Part shown: positions 37,107 through 45,789 of the stretch, piece after piece
How positions within the stretch are numbered: the stretch's first letter is position 1
Layout of the letters: each line of letters opens with the position of its first letter
DNA from: Pseudomonas sp. LS-2
Lineage (GTDB): Bacteria > Pseudomonadota > Gammaproteobacteria > Pseudomonadales > Pseudomonadaceae
Length of the DNA stretch: 64,000 nt
Assembly (NCBI RefSeq): GCF_003605735.1
Contig: NZ_QXTJ01000040.1
Location: forward strand, 163,789 to 227,788
Reading direction: 5' to 3'
Notes under the pieces: model-generated
What the model saw: only the letters and a program-made list of their open reading frames with translations
What the model was told of the DNA's origin: nothing
Databases searched by the model: none
Translations under genes and position numbers: made by a program

Positions 37107-37671
37107 GCCCTCCGTCCAGCGCAGGAAGCGCGTGACACCATACTCTTTAAAATCAGACGGACGGTATCACCCCTTAGGATGTGCTTAGACCCGACTGCCT
37201 GCCAGTTATTGCGCCACACACTGTATTGGCGTCGAGCAACCGAATCCCTCCAGAGAAACCCGGCTGCGACGCAGCCGGCCTTGTCCGACCAGCAGCCGTA
37301 TATAGACGGCCTTCTACTCCGATGTTCTTCGGACGTTCATCCAGAGCATTCTGCTGTTTCAATTACTGATTCCGGAGGCTCGCCTGCGCTGATTCCCAGA
37401 CTACTGCGTCAGCGCAAGTCTATTAATGCTGCATCTACTGGTATTCGACGAAAGATTTTCCTGACCGAAATCCCTGCCGTAGGAATACATCTGCGTCTCC
37501 ATAGTCTGAGTACAGGTTCCGCTTAGAGCGACCAACTGGCACTTTTAGTGTGGCTGCCGCTGGATTCGTGCAGTTACGCACGCAACGCGGTTTCACCCCG
37601 TTAGGAGTCTGGTTCTCTATCTCTCGTGAACATGCACCAACAACGTGCACGTAGTTCCTTCTCGGCCGTAT

Positions 37672-37723
37672 GCCTTAGAGTATTATTGCTTCAAATGTAC
37701 GCCTTAGATTAATATCACTTCAA
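37672..37723. repeat. two direct copies of a 23-bp imperfect repeat
   Basis: Copies at 37672-37694 and 37701-37723 begin GCCTTAGA and end CTTCAA; about 19 of 23 positions agree. The starts are 29 bases apart, close to three turns of the helix. Transposase-binding sites at the ends of Tn7-like elements are repeated in this way. A partial third copy may follow in inverted orientation through the palindrome. The pattern is seen; the function is inferred. Confidence 0.7.
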
Positions 37724-37737
37724 TTTTTATTGAAGTG
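37716..37737. repeat. perfect 9-bp palindrome with four-base loop
   Basis: CACTTCAAT, four Ts, then ATTGAAGTG. The left arm overlaps the second 23-bp repeat, and AATAT lies on both sides, extending the symmetry with one extra base on the right. It is A+T-rich with no long T run after it on either strand, so it is unlikely to be a strong terminator. An operator or a pair of opposed transposase sites fits better. Confidence 0.75.
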
Positions 37738-37829
37738 AATATTGCGGCAAACCTAAGCCTAGTTAGGGATTGTAGGCTGTAGGTTATTGATTTGAATAGA
37801 AAGGCTTTGACCGAGTTTTAGAGTAAGAT

Positions 37830-38099
37830 TTACTTCAGAGCACTCGAGCAATCAAAAGGAGCTCCCAACCAGTTATGAGCGTTGATCACAACACTGTCTG
37901 CCCCCTCAATTTCTTCCCACATCCATCTGCATTCCGGCAGGATCATCGCAGACCCAGCCATCGCCGCATCAACGTCGAACCAAAGGCCATAATCCCGAAC
38001 AATGTCAGCAATCTCACTAACAGGATCGATCGAAGCAGTTGCAGTACCTCCAAAGCATCCGACTACAGCGCATGGACAATAGTCCTCGGAAGCAATTCT
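37830..38099 (-). pseudogene. remnant of a PLP-dependent (DOPA-type) decarboxylase
   Basis: The minus strand encodes 89 continuous codons that match the core of group II PLP-dependent decarboxylases: CAVVGCFGGTATASIDPVSE, DYGLWFDVDAAMAGSAMILP, GADSVVINAHNWLGAPFDCS. In the family the phrase is N-P-H-K-W-L, where Lys binds the cofactor. Here it is N-A-H-N-W-L, so the catalytic lysine is replaced by Asn. An in-frame stop comes at 37830, and an in-frame TAA and loss of similarity lie upstream near 38140. About 350 of the usual 470 residues are missing. It is a dead gene fragment. Confidence 0.85.
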
Positions 38100-39337
38100 A
38101 TATTCGGAACGTGAAGTAATCGTGAGAACTGGCGCGTCTTACACTTGACCAACGAATTGCTTCCGCGATTTGAGTGGATATGTGGCCAAAATTTCGTAAC
38201 ACGCACCGCACCGATTCTTTCCTTCCGAAGTTCATGACGAATGGGTTCTTGCTTCCTACCGAACTCGGGGCCATCCTATTACTTCCTAGGGGTATTCGGC
38301 TTCTGATAATTAATGCCCAATTGAATAGAAAGAATGTCATCAGTTGTTCCACCTCGCCGCGACATACTACGGCGTGTGGTGGCACGACCAAGCCTATGAT
38401 TTGGATAAGTTTCTCCTGACCGCTTACGCTTGGAGTTCCTCAAAACTTGACGTGCACGACGGGGTGCTCGTAACACCAATCATGCATCCGATACTCTAGT
38501 CCGAACACTCCACCAGTTTTTTCCTTGCCGATAGCTCTCACCAGTTCTTCGTTTTGCTTCCGTATTTAGTACCGGAACTAATCATTGCTTGCGCGTTTTA
38601 AAACTTCCTCGCTCATACCCACGCGTCGACGACCCTCGCGCCTGCACAAATGTGAAACTCCTTGCTCGGCAAGGCTGTACGCATGTGATCACTTAGTCTT
38701 GCCCACCGACGAATGAGCCAGCCTTTCCCGGACACGGTCTCTATCGAGCTTTCGATTCCCTACCAGAATTCGTTAAACCAGATTGCATCCATCCAGGCAT
38801 TTTACAGCCTATGAGCTTCCTGAACTCCTCAACACTGAGCAAGTTGGCAGATCTTATCTGCGACCTATTTAGTCAGCCCATTTTTTCCAAGGTAAAACAA
38901 CGCAGCCAAGGCCATCCCCGCTTGACTGCCTGCTTGCTGAAGTCGTTGTCGAAAGACGTGGCGCATCCGTATTACTGCTTTACTAATCTTGATTGCACGC
39001 GTCGATCCGCTCGTGTACTAGGTCGGCAGTACCTGCATCAGTGTATATAGCCCCAGTCGTCGAGCAGCTTCTGCGCCATGTTGGCAGCCTGCACAGGAAT
39101 ACACACCGCCACTTCCTCTCAACCTGAAAGCTGACGACCACCCTCCTCCTATATTCCAATTTCCGCCTATGTGAATTGGCGGAAATTCGACTGAGCCGCG
39201 GCGTATCTGCTGTGCCTTGGTAAGTCATCCGTGTCTTTGTCAGAAGAGAGGCTGTGAATCTAGAAATACGGATTATAGTCCGTGGCCTGGCTGTCCGCAA
39301 ACGCAAGATAGTGCCGCCTCAGGTAGAAGAGGCAGCT

Positions 39338-39562
39338 ATGTGGGATCTGGCGAAGGAGCTGGGCAAGAAAATCAAAGGCGCTCGAAAGCTCAGAGGGATT
39401 TCTCAAGAAAGCCTTGCACTGATGTGTAGGGTTGATCGCAGCTACATGGGCCGCATTGAAAGAGGTGAGGTGAACCTGACGCTTGAGAAGCTTTATCAAA
39501 TTGCCCAAAGTCTGGATTGCGAACCATCTGCTCTACTCCCCTCGCCCCCTAAATCTAAATAG
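39338..39562 (+). CDS. small XRE-family regulator (C-protein-like), 74 aa
   Basis: Almost the whole protein is one Cro/C1-type HTH: KIKGARKLRGISQESLALMC, then VDRSYMGRIERGEVNLTLEK, ending in a Pro/Ser tail. The ATG at 39338 has AGAGG five bases upstream; the longer frame from 39254 has no site. Proteins of this size and pattern include the controllers of restriction-modification systems and small mobile-element regulators. It converges with the truncated binding-protein gene and lies just inside the border of the foreign DNA, so it may belong to the island. Confidence 0.7.
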   Translation: MWDLAKELGKKIKGARKLRGISQESLALMCRVDRSYMGRIERGEVNLTLEKLYQIAQSLDCEPSALLPSPPKSK

Positions 39563-39603
39563 CCATCCCTCGCAGGATCGCAACTGGATTCACGGGTCTG
39601 GAA

Positions 39604-40050
39604 TCCACTGGCGCTGTCGGAGTAAGCCACCGAGCGGGCGTCGAGCAGCGTCCGTTTAAGCTCCGTGTCAGTGCTGATCGAGGGTTTGGCGGCGCCCTGT
39701 TTGACGACCATTCCAATCCGCGAATCCGCCAACTCCACACGGGATGCAGGGTCCACCTTGCCTTGCTTGATCAGGTCATCGAGCGCGTAGCCCACCATGA
39801 TCACCACGTCAGCATGCTCTCCCCGCGCCAGGCGGTTCGGGATGGCTTCAACGGCCTTCCCCATGGAAGGCCCCAGAATGGTATTCAACGTGTCCCCCGA
39901 GGATGCGGCGTACTGCGGCCCCAACAGCTTGTAGGCTGCCGTGAATCCGCCGGAAGTCATGACGTTGAGTTCCTCCGCCTGGGCAGTCGCGGTCAGCGCG
40001 GCGCAGCTTAAAACCAGACCTGCCAGAGAAATTTTATAGAGCGATGTCAT
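39604..40050 (-). pseudogene. 5' part of a ModA-like substrate-binding protein gene, truncated
   Basis: From the ATG at 40050 the product has a signal peptide (MTSLYKISLAGLVLSCAALT, cut after TAQA) and a typical start, ELNVMTSGGFTAAYKLLGP, with ADVVIMVGYALDDLI later. This is the pattern of ModA-like / extracellular binding proteins. After SVAYSDSASG (about residue 149) the similarity ends; the frame runs on into unrelated residues for 35 codons. The C-terminal 100 or so residues are missing. The break at about 39600 is best explained by insertion of the island or an associated deletion. The gene is 14 bases downstream of the transporter gene, in one operon. Confidence 0.75.
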
Positions 40051-40064
40051 TGTCGTTTCCTTGT

Positions 40065-41366
40065 TTACACAGCCAATTGGGGGCGGGCTGAAGCTTGCTT
40101 GTACAGAAGGAGCGTCGCAGCCAGCGCGCAGACCGCAGCGAATGTCATCCAGTACGCGGGAGCGGCTTTGTCACCGGAGAGATGGATCAGCCAGGTGGAT
40201 ATCGCTGGGGTGAAACCGCCGAACACGGCCGTCGCCAGGCTGTAGGCCAATGAGAATCCGGCGACTCGCACTTCCACCGGCATGATTTCGGTCAACGCCG
40301 GGATCATCGCCCCGTTGTACAAGCCGTACAGAAAGGAGAACCAGAGCAGCACTTCCAGCATGTGAGCAAAGCTGGGTGCCTGAGCCAGAAAGGACAGCGC
40401 CGGATAGGCGGTGATAATGGTCAAGAGGGTCATCGTCACCAGCAACGACTTGCGGCCGAAACGGTCGCTGAGCGCCCCGCCGATCGGCAGCCAGAAAAAA
40501 TTCGAAACGCCTACGAGCAAGGTCACCAGCAATGCATCGGAAGTGCTCAGATTCAACACGGTCTTGCCGAAGGTCGGTGCATACACTGTGATGAGATAAA
40601 ACGCCGTCGTGGTCATCGCCACCATCAACATCCCGGCGACCCCCACTCGCCAGTTCTGCAGCAGCGTCGCGAAGACTTCCTGCATCGTGGGACGGTGAGA
40701 ACGGGAAGCGAACTCTTCGGTCTCTTGAAGACTACGACGCAGAATGAAGATGAACGGGATGATCAGACACCCGATCGCAAACGGAATCCTCCAGCCCCAG
40801 TCGGCCACCGTTGCGGGCGCCATCCACTGGTTCAGCGCGAACCCCAACGCTGCCGCGACGACGATTGCCACCTGCTGGCTGCCCGATTGCCAACTGGTGT
40901 AGAAACCCTTGCGGCCAGGGGTCGCCATCTCAGCCAGATACACCGAGACACCCCCCAACTCTGCGCCGGCCGAGAAGCCTTGCAACAGTCTGCCCAGCAG
41001 CACCAGCGCCGGCGCCCAGAGTCCGATACTGGCGTAGCCAGGAACCAGAACGATCAATAGCGTTCCGCTGGCCATGATCGACAACGTCACGATCAAGCCC
41101 TTCCGGCGTCCGACATCGTCGATGTACGCACCGAGAATCACCGCCCCCAGGGGACGCATGAGGAAGCCCGCGCCAAAGACCGCGAACGTCATCATCAACG
41201 ATGCGAATTCACTGGTGGCGGGAAAGAAGGCCGCGGCGATCTGGGTAGCGTAAAAGCCGAAAAGGAAAAAATCGAATTGTTCGAGGAAGTTGCCCGATGT
41301 CACCCGGAATACTGCCCCGGCGCGGGCTTTGGCGGATGTGGCCCGCAGATGGGATGAGCCATGCAT
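40065..41366 (-). CDS. MFS transporter, metabolite:H+ symporter family (citrate/tricarballylate type)
   Basis: A 433-residue inner-membrane protein with about 12 hydrophobic segments. The MHS-family motifs are visible: NFLEQFDFFLFGFYA at the first helix, RPLGAVILGAYIDDVGRRKG between helices 2 and 3, and QGFSAGAELGGVSVYLAE in helix 4-5. The closest known transporters carry citrate, tricarballylate or similar carboxylates. The substrate is not proven by the sequence. The binding-protein gene that follows is broken, so any shared function may be lost. The promoter probably lies in the 285 bases to its right. Confidence 0.82.
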   Translation of the reverse strand: MHGSSHLRATSAKARAGAVFRVTSGNFLEQFDFFLFGFYATQIAAAFFPATSEFASLMMTFAVFGAGFLMRPLGAVILGAYIDDVGRRKGLIVTLSIMASGTLLIVLVPGYASIGLWAPALVLLGRLLQGFSAGAELGGVSVYLAEMATPGRKGFYTSWQSGSQQVAIVVAAALGFALNQWMAPATVADWGWRIPFAIGCLIIPFIFILRRSLQETEEFASRSHRPTMQEVFATLLQNWRVGVAGMLMVAMTTTAFYLITVYAPTFGKTVLNLSTSDALLVTLLVGVSNFFWLPIGGALSDRFGRKSLLVTMTLLTIITAYPALSFLAQAPSFAHMLEVLLWFSFLYGLYNGAMIPALTEIMPVEVRVAGFSLAYSLATAVFGGFTPAISTWLIHLSGDKAAPAYWMTFAAVCALAATLLLYKQASARPQLAV

Positions 41367-41651
41367 GATTGTTCTCCAGCGATCTTATTGGTGTGCTTAT
41401 TAGCGCTTGTTGCCGGAGATTGTGATTGACACACCTTGAAACGTTAATTGCTAAGTTTTCATCGATTGATGTGCATCGCTGATCAATGAGGGACTGACCC
41501 ATGGGTGATCTACGGTGATCGTTTGGCCCGAAACTCAGCCGCGCCGGCACTCGGTTCCGTGCCCTTAACGGAGCGTGTGAAGAGGCCGAGGATCGCCGAA
41601 GCGCCAGTATGCGCCAGCACTTCGGCCGTACAGAAAGCCCACCAGGTGTGG

Positions 41652-41957
41652 CTATTTATGGGGATTGACCATCTGCTTGATCGTTCCGGTGGGGATACTG
41701 ACCAGTGCGTATTTGTCCTGAATCTTGACCCACTGCTCATGCTCACCCGGAGCACTCAGGCCATGTTTCTGCCAATCCTTTAATGCCAGGCTCGGACGCT
41801 GGAATTCATCGGGCACATTATCGCCCTCCTTGATTTCCCTTACGCCCGCCCCGGGTCTGTCCATCTTGACGCTCGGTTCATCAGCGGCGTAGCTAAGGCT
41901 GCTGAAGCCGCACACAGCGGCAAAGGTCAAATGGCACAGGGTTTTCTTGCTGATCAT
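41652..41957 (-). CDS. RcnB-like small periplasmic protein
   Basis: A 101-residue protein from the ATG at 41957, which has AAGGAG seven bases upstream. A signal peptide (KKTLCHLTFAAVCGFSSLSY, cut after YAA) is followed by a short basic/acidic domain ending WVKIQDKYALVSIPTGTIKQ. This end, a strand with a Tyr-x-hydrophobic pattern and then TG-x-I, is typical of the RcnB family, which in E. coli affects nickel/cobalt homeostasis. In Pseudomonas many paralogues exist with unknown role. Confidence 0.68.
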   Translation of the reverse strand: MISKKTLCHLTFAAVCGFSSLSYAADEPSVKMDRPGAGVREIKEGDNVPDEFQRPSLALKDWQKHGLSAPGEHEQWVKIQDKYALVSIPTGTIKQMVNPHK

Positions 41958-42197
41958 GAACAATCTCCTTTGTGGCACAGCGAGAGTGGCGGCTGGAGTC
42001 GAGACGCAGCACGCGTTCCTTTCTATCGACCGAGGCAGGGACAGAAGTTTCCATGGATTTTTCTGCGAGGTCGCACTTCAGGCCCAGTGCTTACAGGCGC
42101 TGAAAGGTGCCGTCTGTCTGTCCAGGTTGAAGCGGATTAAACCAAGTGCGGCGCACCCTCATCCACCTAATAACATCCATTAGTTGGGAGGCAGGCC

Positions 42198-43343
42198 ATG
42201 AAAGCGGTGGTATTCCACGGTATCGGCGACATCAGACTCGACGACGTTCCTGAGCCGACGATTGAGCAGCCAACAGACGCTATCGTACGCATTACCTCGT
42301 CAGCGATTTGCGGCACAGATTTGCACTTCATTCGCGGCAGCGCCCCAGACATGGTGCCGGGAACGATCCTCGGGCACGAAGGCGTTGGTGTGGTCGAAGC
42401 ACTCGGGGCAGATGTGCGCAATCTTGAAGTAGGCGATCGTGTCTTGATCCCCTCTACCATTGCATGCGGCAACTGCGCCTACTGTCGCGACGGTTATTAC
42501 GCCCAATGCGACGTGGCCAATCCCAACGGCAAGAAAGCCGGCACGTCGTTTTTTGGCGGGCCTAAATCAACCGGGCCATTCCATGGTCTGCAAGCTGAGA
42601 AAGCGCGCATTCCCTACGCCAACACTGGATTGATCAAGCTCCCTGAAGCCATCACTGATAATCAGGCCATCGCCATGTCGGATATTTTCCCAACGGCATG
42701 GTTTGGGGCAGAGATGGCCGAGATCGAAGACGGTGACACCGTCGCAGTGTTTGGTTGCGGCCCTGTGGGCCTTTTCGCGATCCTCAGCGCAAAACTGATG
42801 GGGGCCGGTCGAGTATTTGCCATCGACGGGTTGAACGACCGACTGAGCCGCGCGCGTCAGCTTGGCGCTGAGTGCATCAACTTCGAGGAGGAAGACCCTA
42901 TTGCAGCGATCAATCGTCTTACCGACGATATTGGCGTCGACAGAGCGATTGATGCGGTCGGCATCGATGCCAACCATGGCCACGGCGGGCATCCTCACAG
43001 CCATGAACAATGGCAGCCGGGCGATGCGCCCTCGCAGGCGCTGGAATGGGCAGTGGAGGGATTAGCCAAGGCTGGCACGCTATCGATAATCGGCGTCTAT
43101 CCGGCGGGATTCGACAGCTTCCCCATCGGTGCGGCAATGAACAAGAACATCCGGATGAACATGGGTAACTGCCACCACCGCAAGTACATCCCCAAGCTGA
43201 TCGAGCTGACCTTGGCCGGCAAAGTCGATCCGGCCAAGGTCCTGACCCAGTGCGAACCACTGACAGACGCAATCAGTGCCTTCGCCTCGTTCGACCTGCA
43301 TGAGGCAGGCTGGATCAAAGTCAAACTCAATCCCGATGAATGA
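42198..43343 (+). CDS. zinc-dependent alcohol dehydrogenase
   Basis: A 381-residue medium-chain dehydrogenase. Catalytic zinc ligands: AICGTDLHF (Cys) and GHEGVG (His-Glu). The structural zinc site is CGNCAYCRDGYYAQC. The NAD-binding Rossmann motif is FGCGPVGLFAILSA. The 20-residue stretch HGHGGHPHSHEQ (around 265) is a His-rich insertion. This insertion is typical of the glutathione-independent formaldehyde dehydrogenase-like branch. It likely oxidises an alcohol or aldehyde with NAD. GGGAGG lies upstream of the ATG. The short-chain dehydrogenase follows after 93 bases in the same direction. Confidence 0.85.
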   Translation: MKAVVFHGIGDIRLDDVPEPTIEQPTDAIVRITSSAICGTDLHFIRGSAPDMVPGTILGHEGVGVVEALGADVRNLEVGDRVLIPSTIACGNCAYCRDGYYAQCDVANPNGKKAGTSFFGGPKSTGPFHGLQAEKARIPYANTGLIKLPEAITDNQAIAMSDIFPTAWFGAEMAEIEDGDTVAVFGCGPVGLFAILSAKLMGAGRVFAIDGLNDRLSRARQLGAECINFEEEDPIAAINRLTDDIGVDRAIDAVGIDANHGHGGHPHSHEQWQPGDAPSQALEWAVEGLAKAGTLSIIGVYPAGFDSFPIGAAMNKNIRMNMGNCHHRKYIPKLIELTLAGKVDPAKVLTQCEPLTDAISAFASFDLHEAGWIKVKLNPDE

Positions 43344-43436
43344 AGCGTCGCCAGGCGTTCCGCCACTCAGCCAAACGAACGGAACGATAACGACGACTCC
43401 ATCCTCTACGTCAGACCAGCCAGAGGAGGACGCCTC

Positions 43437-44744
43437 ATGATTGACCCTACGACCGGCATGAAGATGGGTGAGCGTTACGCGGTAGAGCGAATCGGCGACA
43501 CGCACCCGTTTACCGGATTTTTTCTCGACGGGAAGTATTTTCTCGCCCCCGATCTACTGAGCGCGGTTGGCTGGCTCGAAGGCAACCAGTTCATTTACGA
43601 CGATCTGGACTCGGCCGGTACGCCCCTATTTCCAAACCGTCTCGCTGGCACGATCTCCGACCTCACCCTGACCCTGGTCACTGGGGAAACTCTAAAGCTT
43701 GCGGCGATTGAGATGCCCGCACCGAGTCCACTGGAACCCATCGTAGTGCCGGATGAGCCTGAGCCCTCAAACGCTGGGCCATTGAGCGGAAAACTGGTTG
43801 TCATTACCGGAGCATCAAGCGGTATCGGCCGGGCTGCCGCGAAGGCTTTTGCGTGCAAAGGCGCGCGACTTGTCCTGGCCGCCAGGGACGAAGAAGCGCT
43901 TTACGAGGTTTTGGATGAGTGCACAGATTGCGGCACTGACGCGGTCGCCGTGACCACGGATGTCACGATCAGCCAACAGATGATAAATCTCGCAGAGCGG
44001 GCTGCGGCGTTCGGGAACGGTCGCATTGATATCTGGATCAACAATGCGGGTGTGGGTGCCGTCGGAAGCTTTGAGGACACGCCTCTTGAAGCACACGAAC
44101 AGGTCATCCAGACAGACCTTCTAGGTTACTTGCGTGGCGCTTATGTAGCCCTGCCCTATTTCAAAGCCCAGCAAAGCGGAACCCTGATCAATACGTTGTC
44201 ACTGGGCAGTTGGGTCGCTCAGCCCTATGCGGCTGCGTACTCAGCGGCAAAATTTGGACTGCGTGGTCTGACTGAGGCGCTGAGAGGCGAGCTGACAGAG
44301 TTCGCTGATATCCACGTTTGCGATATTTACCCGGCCGTCATGGACACCCCCGGTTTCCGGGACGGCGGCAATTACACCGGCCATGCGCTCACCCCACCTC
44401 CCCCCGTCTACGATCCCCATCTGGTAGCCGAAGCCATGGTGGGTTGCGCCATCAAGCCCCGTGCGAGCATCACGGTGGGGACTGCTGCGCATGCGGCCCG
44501 GCTGTCTCATTTCCTTGTACCTGGCTTCACCCATCTGGTCGGATGGTTCACGCGCCGGGGCATACGCAGAAGCCCGGCAGATGCAACCTCCTCAGGTAAT
44601 CTTTTTGCGCCGCCACGGGGTACTCGTCGCGTAGAGGGCGGGTGGCGTGACGATTCACCGAAGGCCTCCGTGGTCATGGCGCTTACGTCGGCGATATTGC
44701 TGGGCGGTTGCGTGTACGCATTGTTGCGCAATAAACGCAGGTAA
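43437..44744 (+). CDS. SDR oxidoreductase with extra N-terminal domain and C-terminal membrane anchor
   Basis: A 435-residue fusion. Residues 1-105 form an uncharacterised domain. A classic short-chain dehydrogenase starts at about 115: VVITGASSGIGRAAA (NAD(P) binding), NNAGVG, then catalytic Ser and Y-S-A-A-K (Tyr-x3-Lys). At the end, a basic and disordered stretch leads to ASVVMALTSAILLGGCVYAL, a single membrane helix followed by RNKRR. So the enzyme is probably bound to the inner membrane with its catalytic part in the cytoplasm. The ribosome binding site AGAGGAGG is excellent. The substrate is unknown. Confidence 0.8.
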   Translation: MIDPTTGMKMGERYAVERIGDTHPFTGFFLDGKYFLAPDLLSAVGWLEGNQFIYDDLDSAGTPLFPNRLAGTISDLTLTLVTGETLKLAAIEMPAPSPLEPIVVPDEPEPSNAGPLSGKLVVITGASSGIGRAAAKAFACKGARLVLAARDEEALYEVLDECTDCGTDAVAVTTDVTISQQMINLAERAAAFGNGRIDIWINNAGVGAVGSFEDTPLEAHEQVIQTDLLGYLRGAYVALPYFKAQQSGTLINTLSLGSWVAQPYAAAYSAAKFGLRGLTEALRGELTEFADIHVCDIYPAVMDTPGFRDGGNYTGHALTPPPPVYDPHLVAEAMVGCAIKPRASITVGTAAHAARLSHFLVPGFTHLVGWFTRRGIRRSPADATSSGNLFAPPRGTRRVEGGWRDDSPKASVVMALTSAILLGGCVYALLRNKRR

Positions 44745-44782
44745 CCGCAAACCTCCTGCTGGTCTTTTTGCCTTGAGCGTCC

Positions 44783-44827
44783 CGAAGCCATTCAGAACGA
44801 AGGCATTCAGACCGAAGCCATGCAGAA
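44783..44827. repeat. three imperfect 15-bp tandem repeats
   Basis: Units at 44783-44797, 44798-44812 and 44813-44827 share the frame CGAAGCCATTCAGAA with one to three changes each. They lie between two genes, just before the OBAP-like gene. An in-frame ATG falls in the last unit, but the real start is later (44871). Confidence 0.85.
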
Positions 44828-44870
44828 GAGGCCACCCCGGATTTTTTCTAACAGCGAAGGAAGCGCGGTC

Positions 44871-45668
44871 ATGCCGGATGATCTGTTCAACCACGTAAAA
44901 GTTTCAGTCATGTGCACATTGCTCTGTGCGTGCGCAGCCAAGACCGAGTCGCCTGTGCTTGCCCCTGGCGAGCCGAAGTCGGCAACCACAGAAATTCTCG
45001 AAACCGGCGCTGCTACCCTGCAACCCAAGCCTCCGATAGCGGCCCTAAACGCCTATCTGGACGGCTTCCACTTCTACAATGGCCATCCGCAAGCCCAGAT
45101 GGAAGCGCATCACTACTGCTCAATCCTCAACGAAGATGTCATCCAGTGCGTCATTTTTGATGGCAACACCAAAACCGCCAAGATCATGGGGGTCGAGTAC
45201 ATCGTTGACGAGCGACTGTTCGCAGCTTTACCCGACTCTGAGAAAGCACTGTGGCATAGCCACGGCTACGAAGTGGCGTCTGGGCAACTCGTCGCGCCCG
45301 GGATTCCTGCACCTGCCGAACACGCCTTGATGGAGCGTCTGGCACATACCTACGGAAAGACATGGCACACTTGGCATACGGATCAAGACAAACGTCTCCC
45401 ACTCGGCGTGCCCCAACTCATGATGGGATTCACAGCTGACGGCCAGTCAGATCCAGCAATGATTCATCAACGCAACCAGCGACTGCATCTCGACGCTGCA
45501 GCTATCAAAGCAAACCGGGCAGATATCCAGGTGCCCCGCGCGGATCCCAAGGCGAATGCCTGGCAACATGGAAACGTCATTCAGATCCAGGATCCGACAG
45601 GCCAGGAGATTCACTCTCACCCCGGCGCACCAACCGCTGCCGAGCAGAACAGCCGATCCAGCCAATAA
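44871..45668 (+). CDS. OBAP (oil-body-associated, DUF1264) family protein, probable lipoprotein
   Basis: A 265-residue protein. The ATG at 44871 is supported by GAAGGA nine bases upstream. The N-terminus has a hydrophobic stretch and cysteine pair (VSVMCTLLCACAAK) that can serve as a lipobox, so it is probably an outer-envelope lipoprotein. The body, ALNAYLDGFHFYNGHPQAQM, HHYCSILNEDVIQCVIFDGN and ALWHSHGYEV, is characteristic of the OBAP family, linked in plants to oil bodies. In Pseudomonas the role is unknown; the position near stress genes is suggestive. Confidence 0.78.
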   Translation: MPDDLFNHVKVSVMCTLLCACAAKTESPVLAPGEPKSATTEILETGAATLQPKPPIAALNAYLDGFHFYNGHPQAQMEAHHYCSILNEDVIQCVIFDGNTKTAKIMGVEYIVDERLFAALPDSEKALWHSHGYEVASGQLVAPGIPAPAEHALMERLAHTYGKTWHTWHTDQDKRLPLGVPQLMMGFTADGQSDPAMIHQRNQRLHLDAAAIKANRADIQVPRADPKANAWQHGNVIQIQDPTGQEIHSHPGAPTAAEQNSRSSQ

Positions 45669-45789
45669 GAGTACTGATCATCGGTGGCTCCCCAGCGGTT
45701 TCATACCGGCGCTTCAGCCTGAACACCAGGACAAACGGCTGGCGCTCAGGTGCTCAAAAGATTCTGAGTACACGCGTTATGGAGTATTT

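Larger units (their letters stand above)
37107..39337. other. 2.2-kb stretch without an intact gene, containing fragments
   Basis: This region separates the transposition core from the XRE gene at 39.3 kb. It contains the repeats and palindrome listed separately and at least one clear gene remnant (37830-38099). A frame on the minus strand at 37435-37650 (VHVVGACSREIENQTPNG, ending GFRSGKSFVEYQ) and a plus-strand stretch at about 38341-38490 (YYGVWWHDQAYDLDKFL) read like pieces of real proteins but have no starts, and I cannot name them. No tRNA is seen. At 37131-37174, GTGACACCATAC faces an inverted near-copy (GTGATACCGTCC on the other strand), which could be an operator in front of the transposition operon. 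Confidence 0.5.

Noticed and set aside
22955..39562. The XRE proteins at 30.9 and 39.3 kb as antitoxins of the RES protein
   Set aside because: They lie 6-15 kb away, in other transcription units, and lack the C-terminal toxin-binding form of RES antitoxins.
39588..39610. tRNA gene end as integration site at the island border
   Set aside because: The GGATTC/GAATCC inverted sequence is not followed by a T-arm, anticodon arm or CCA end on either strand.
40362..41060. A 232-codon plus-strand frame
   Set aside because: It is the shadow of the transporter gene; its composition (rich in Arg, Gln, His) is typical of an antisense frame.
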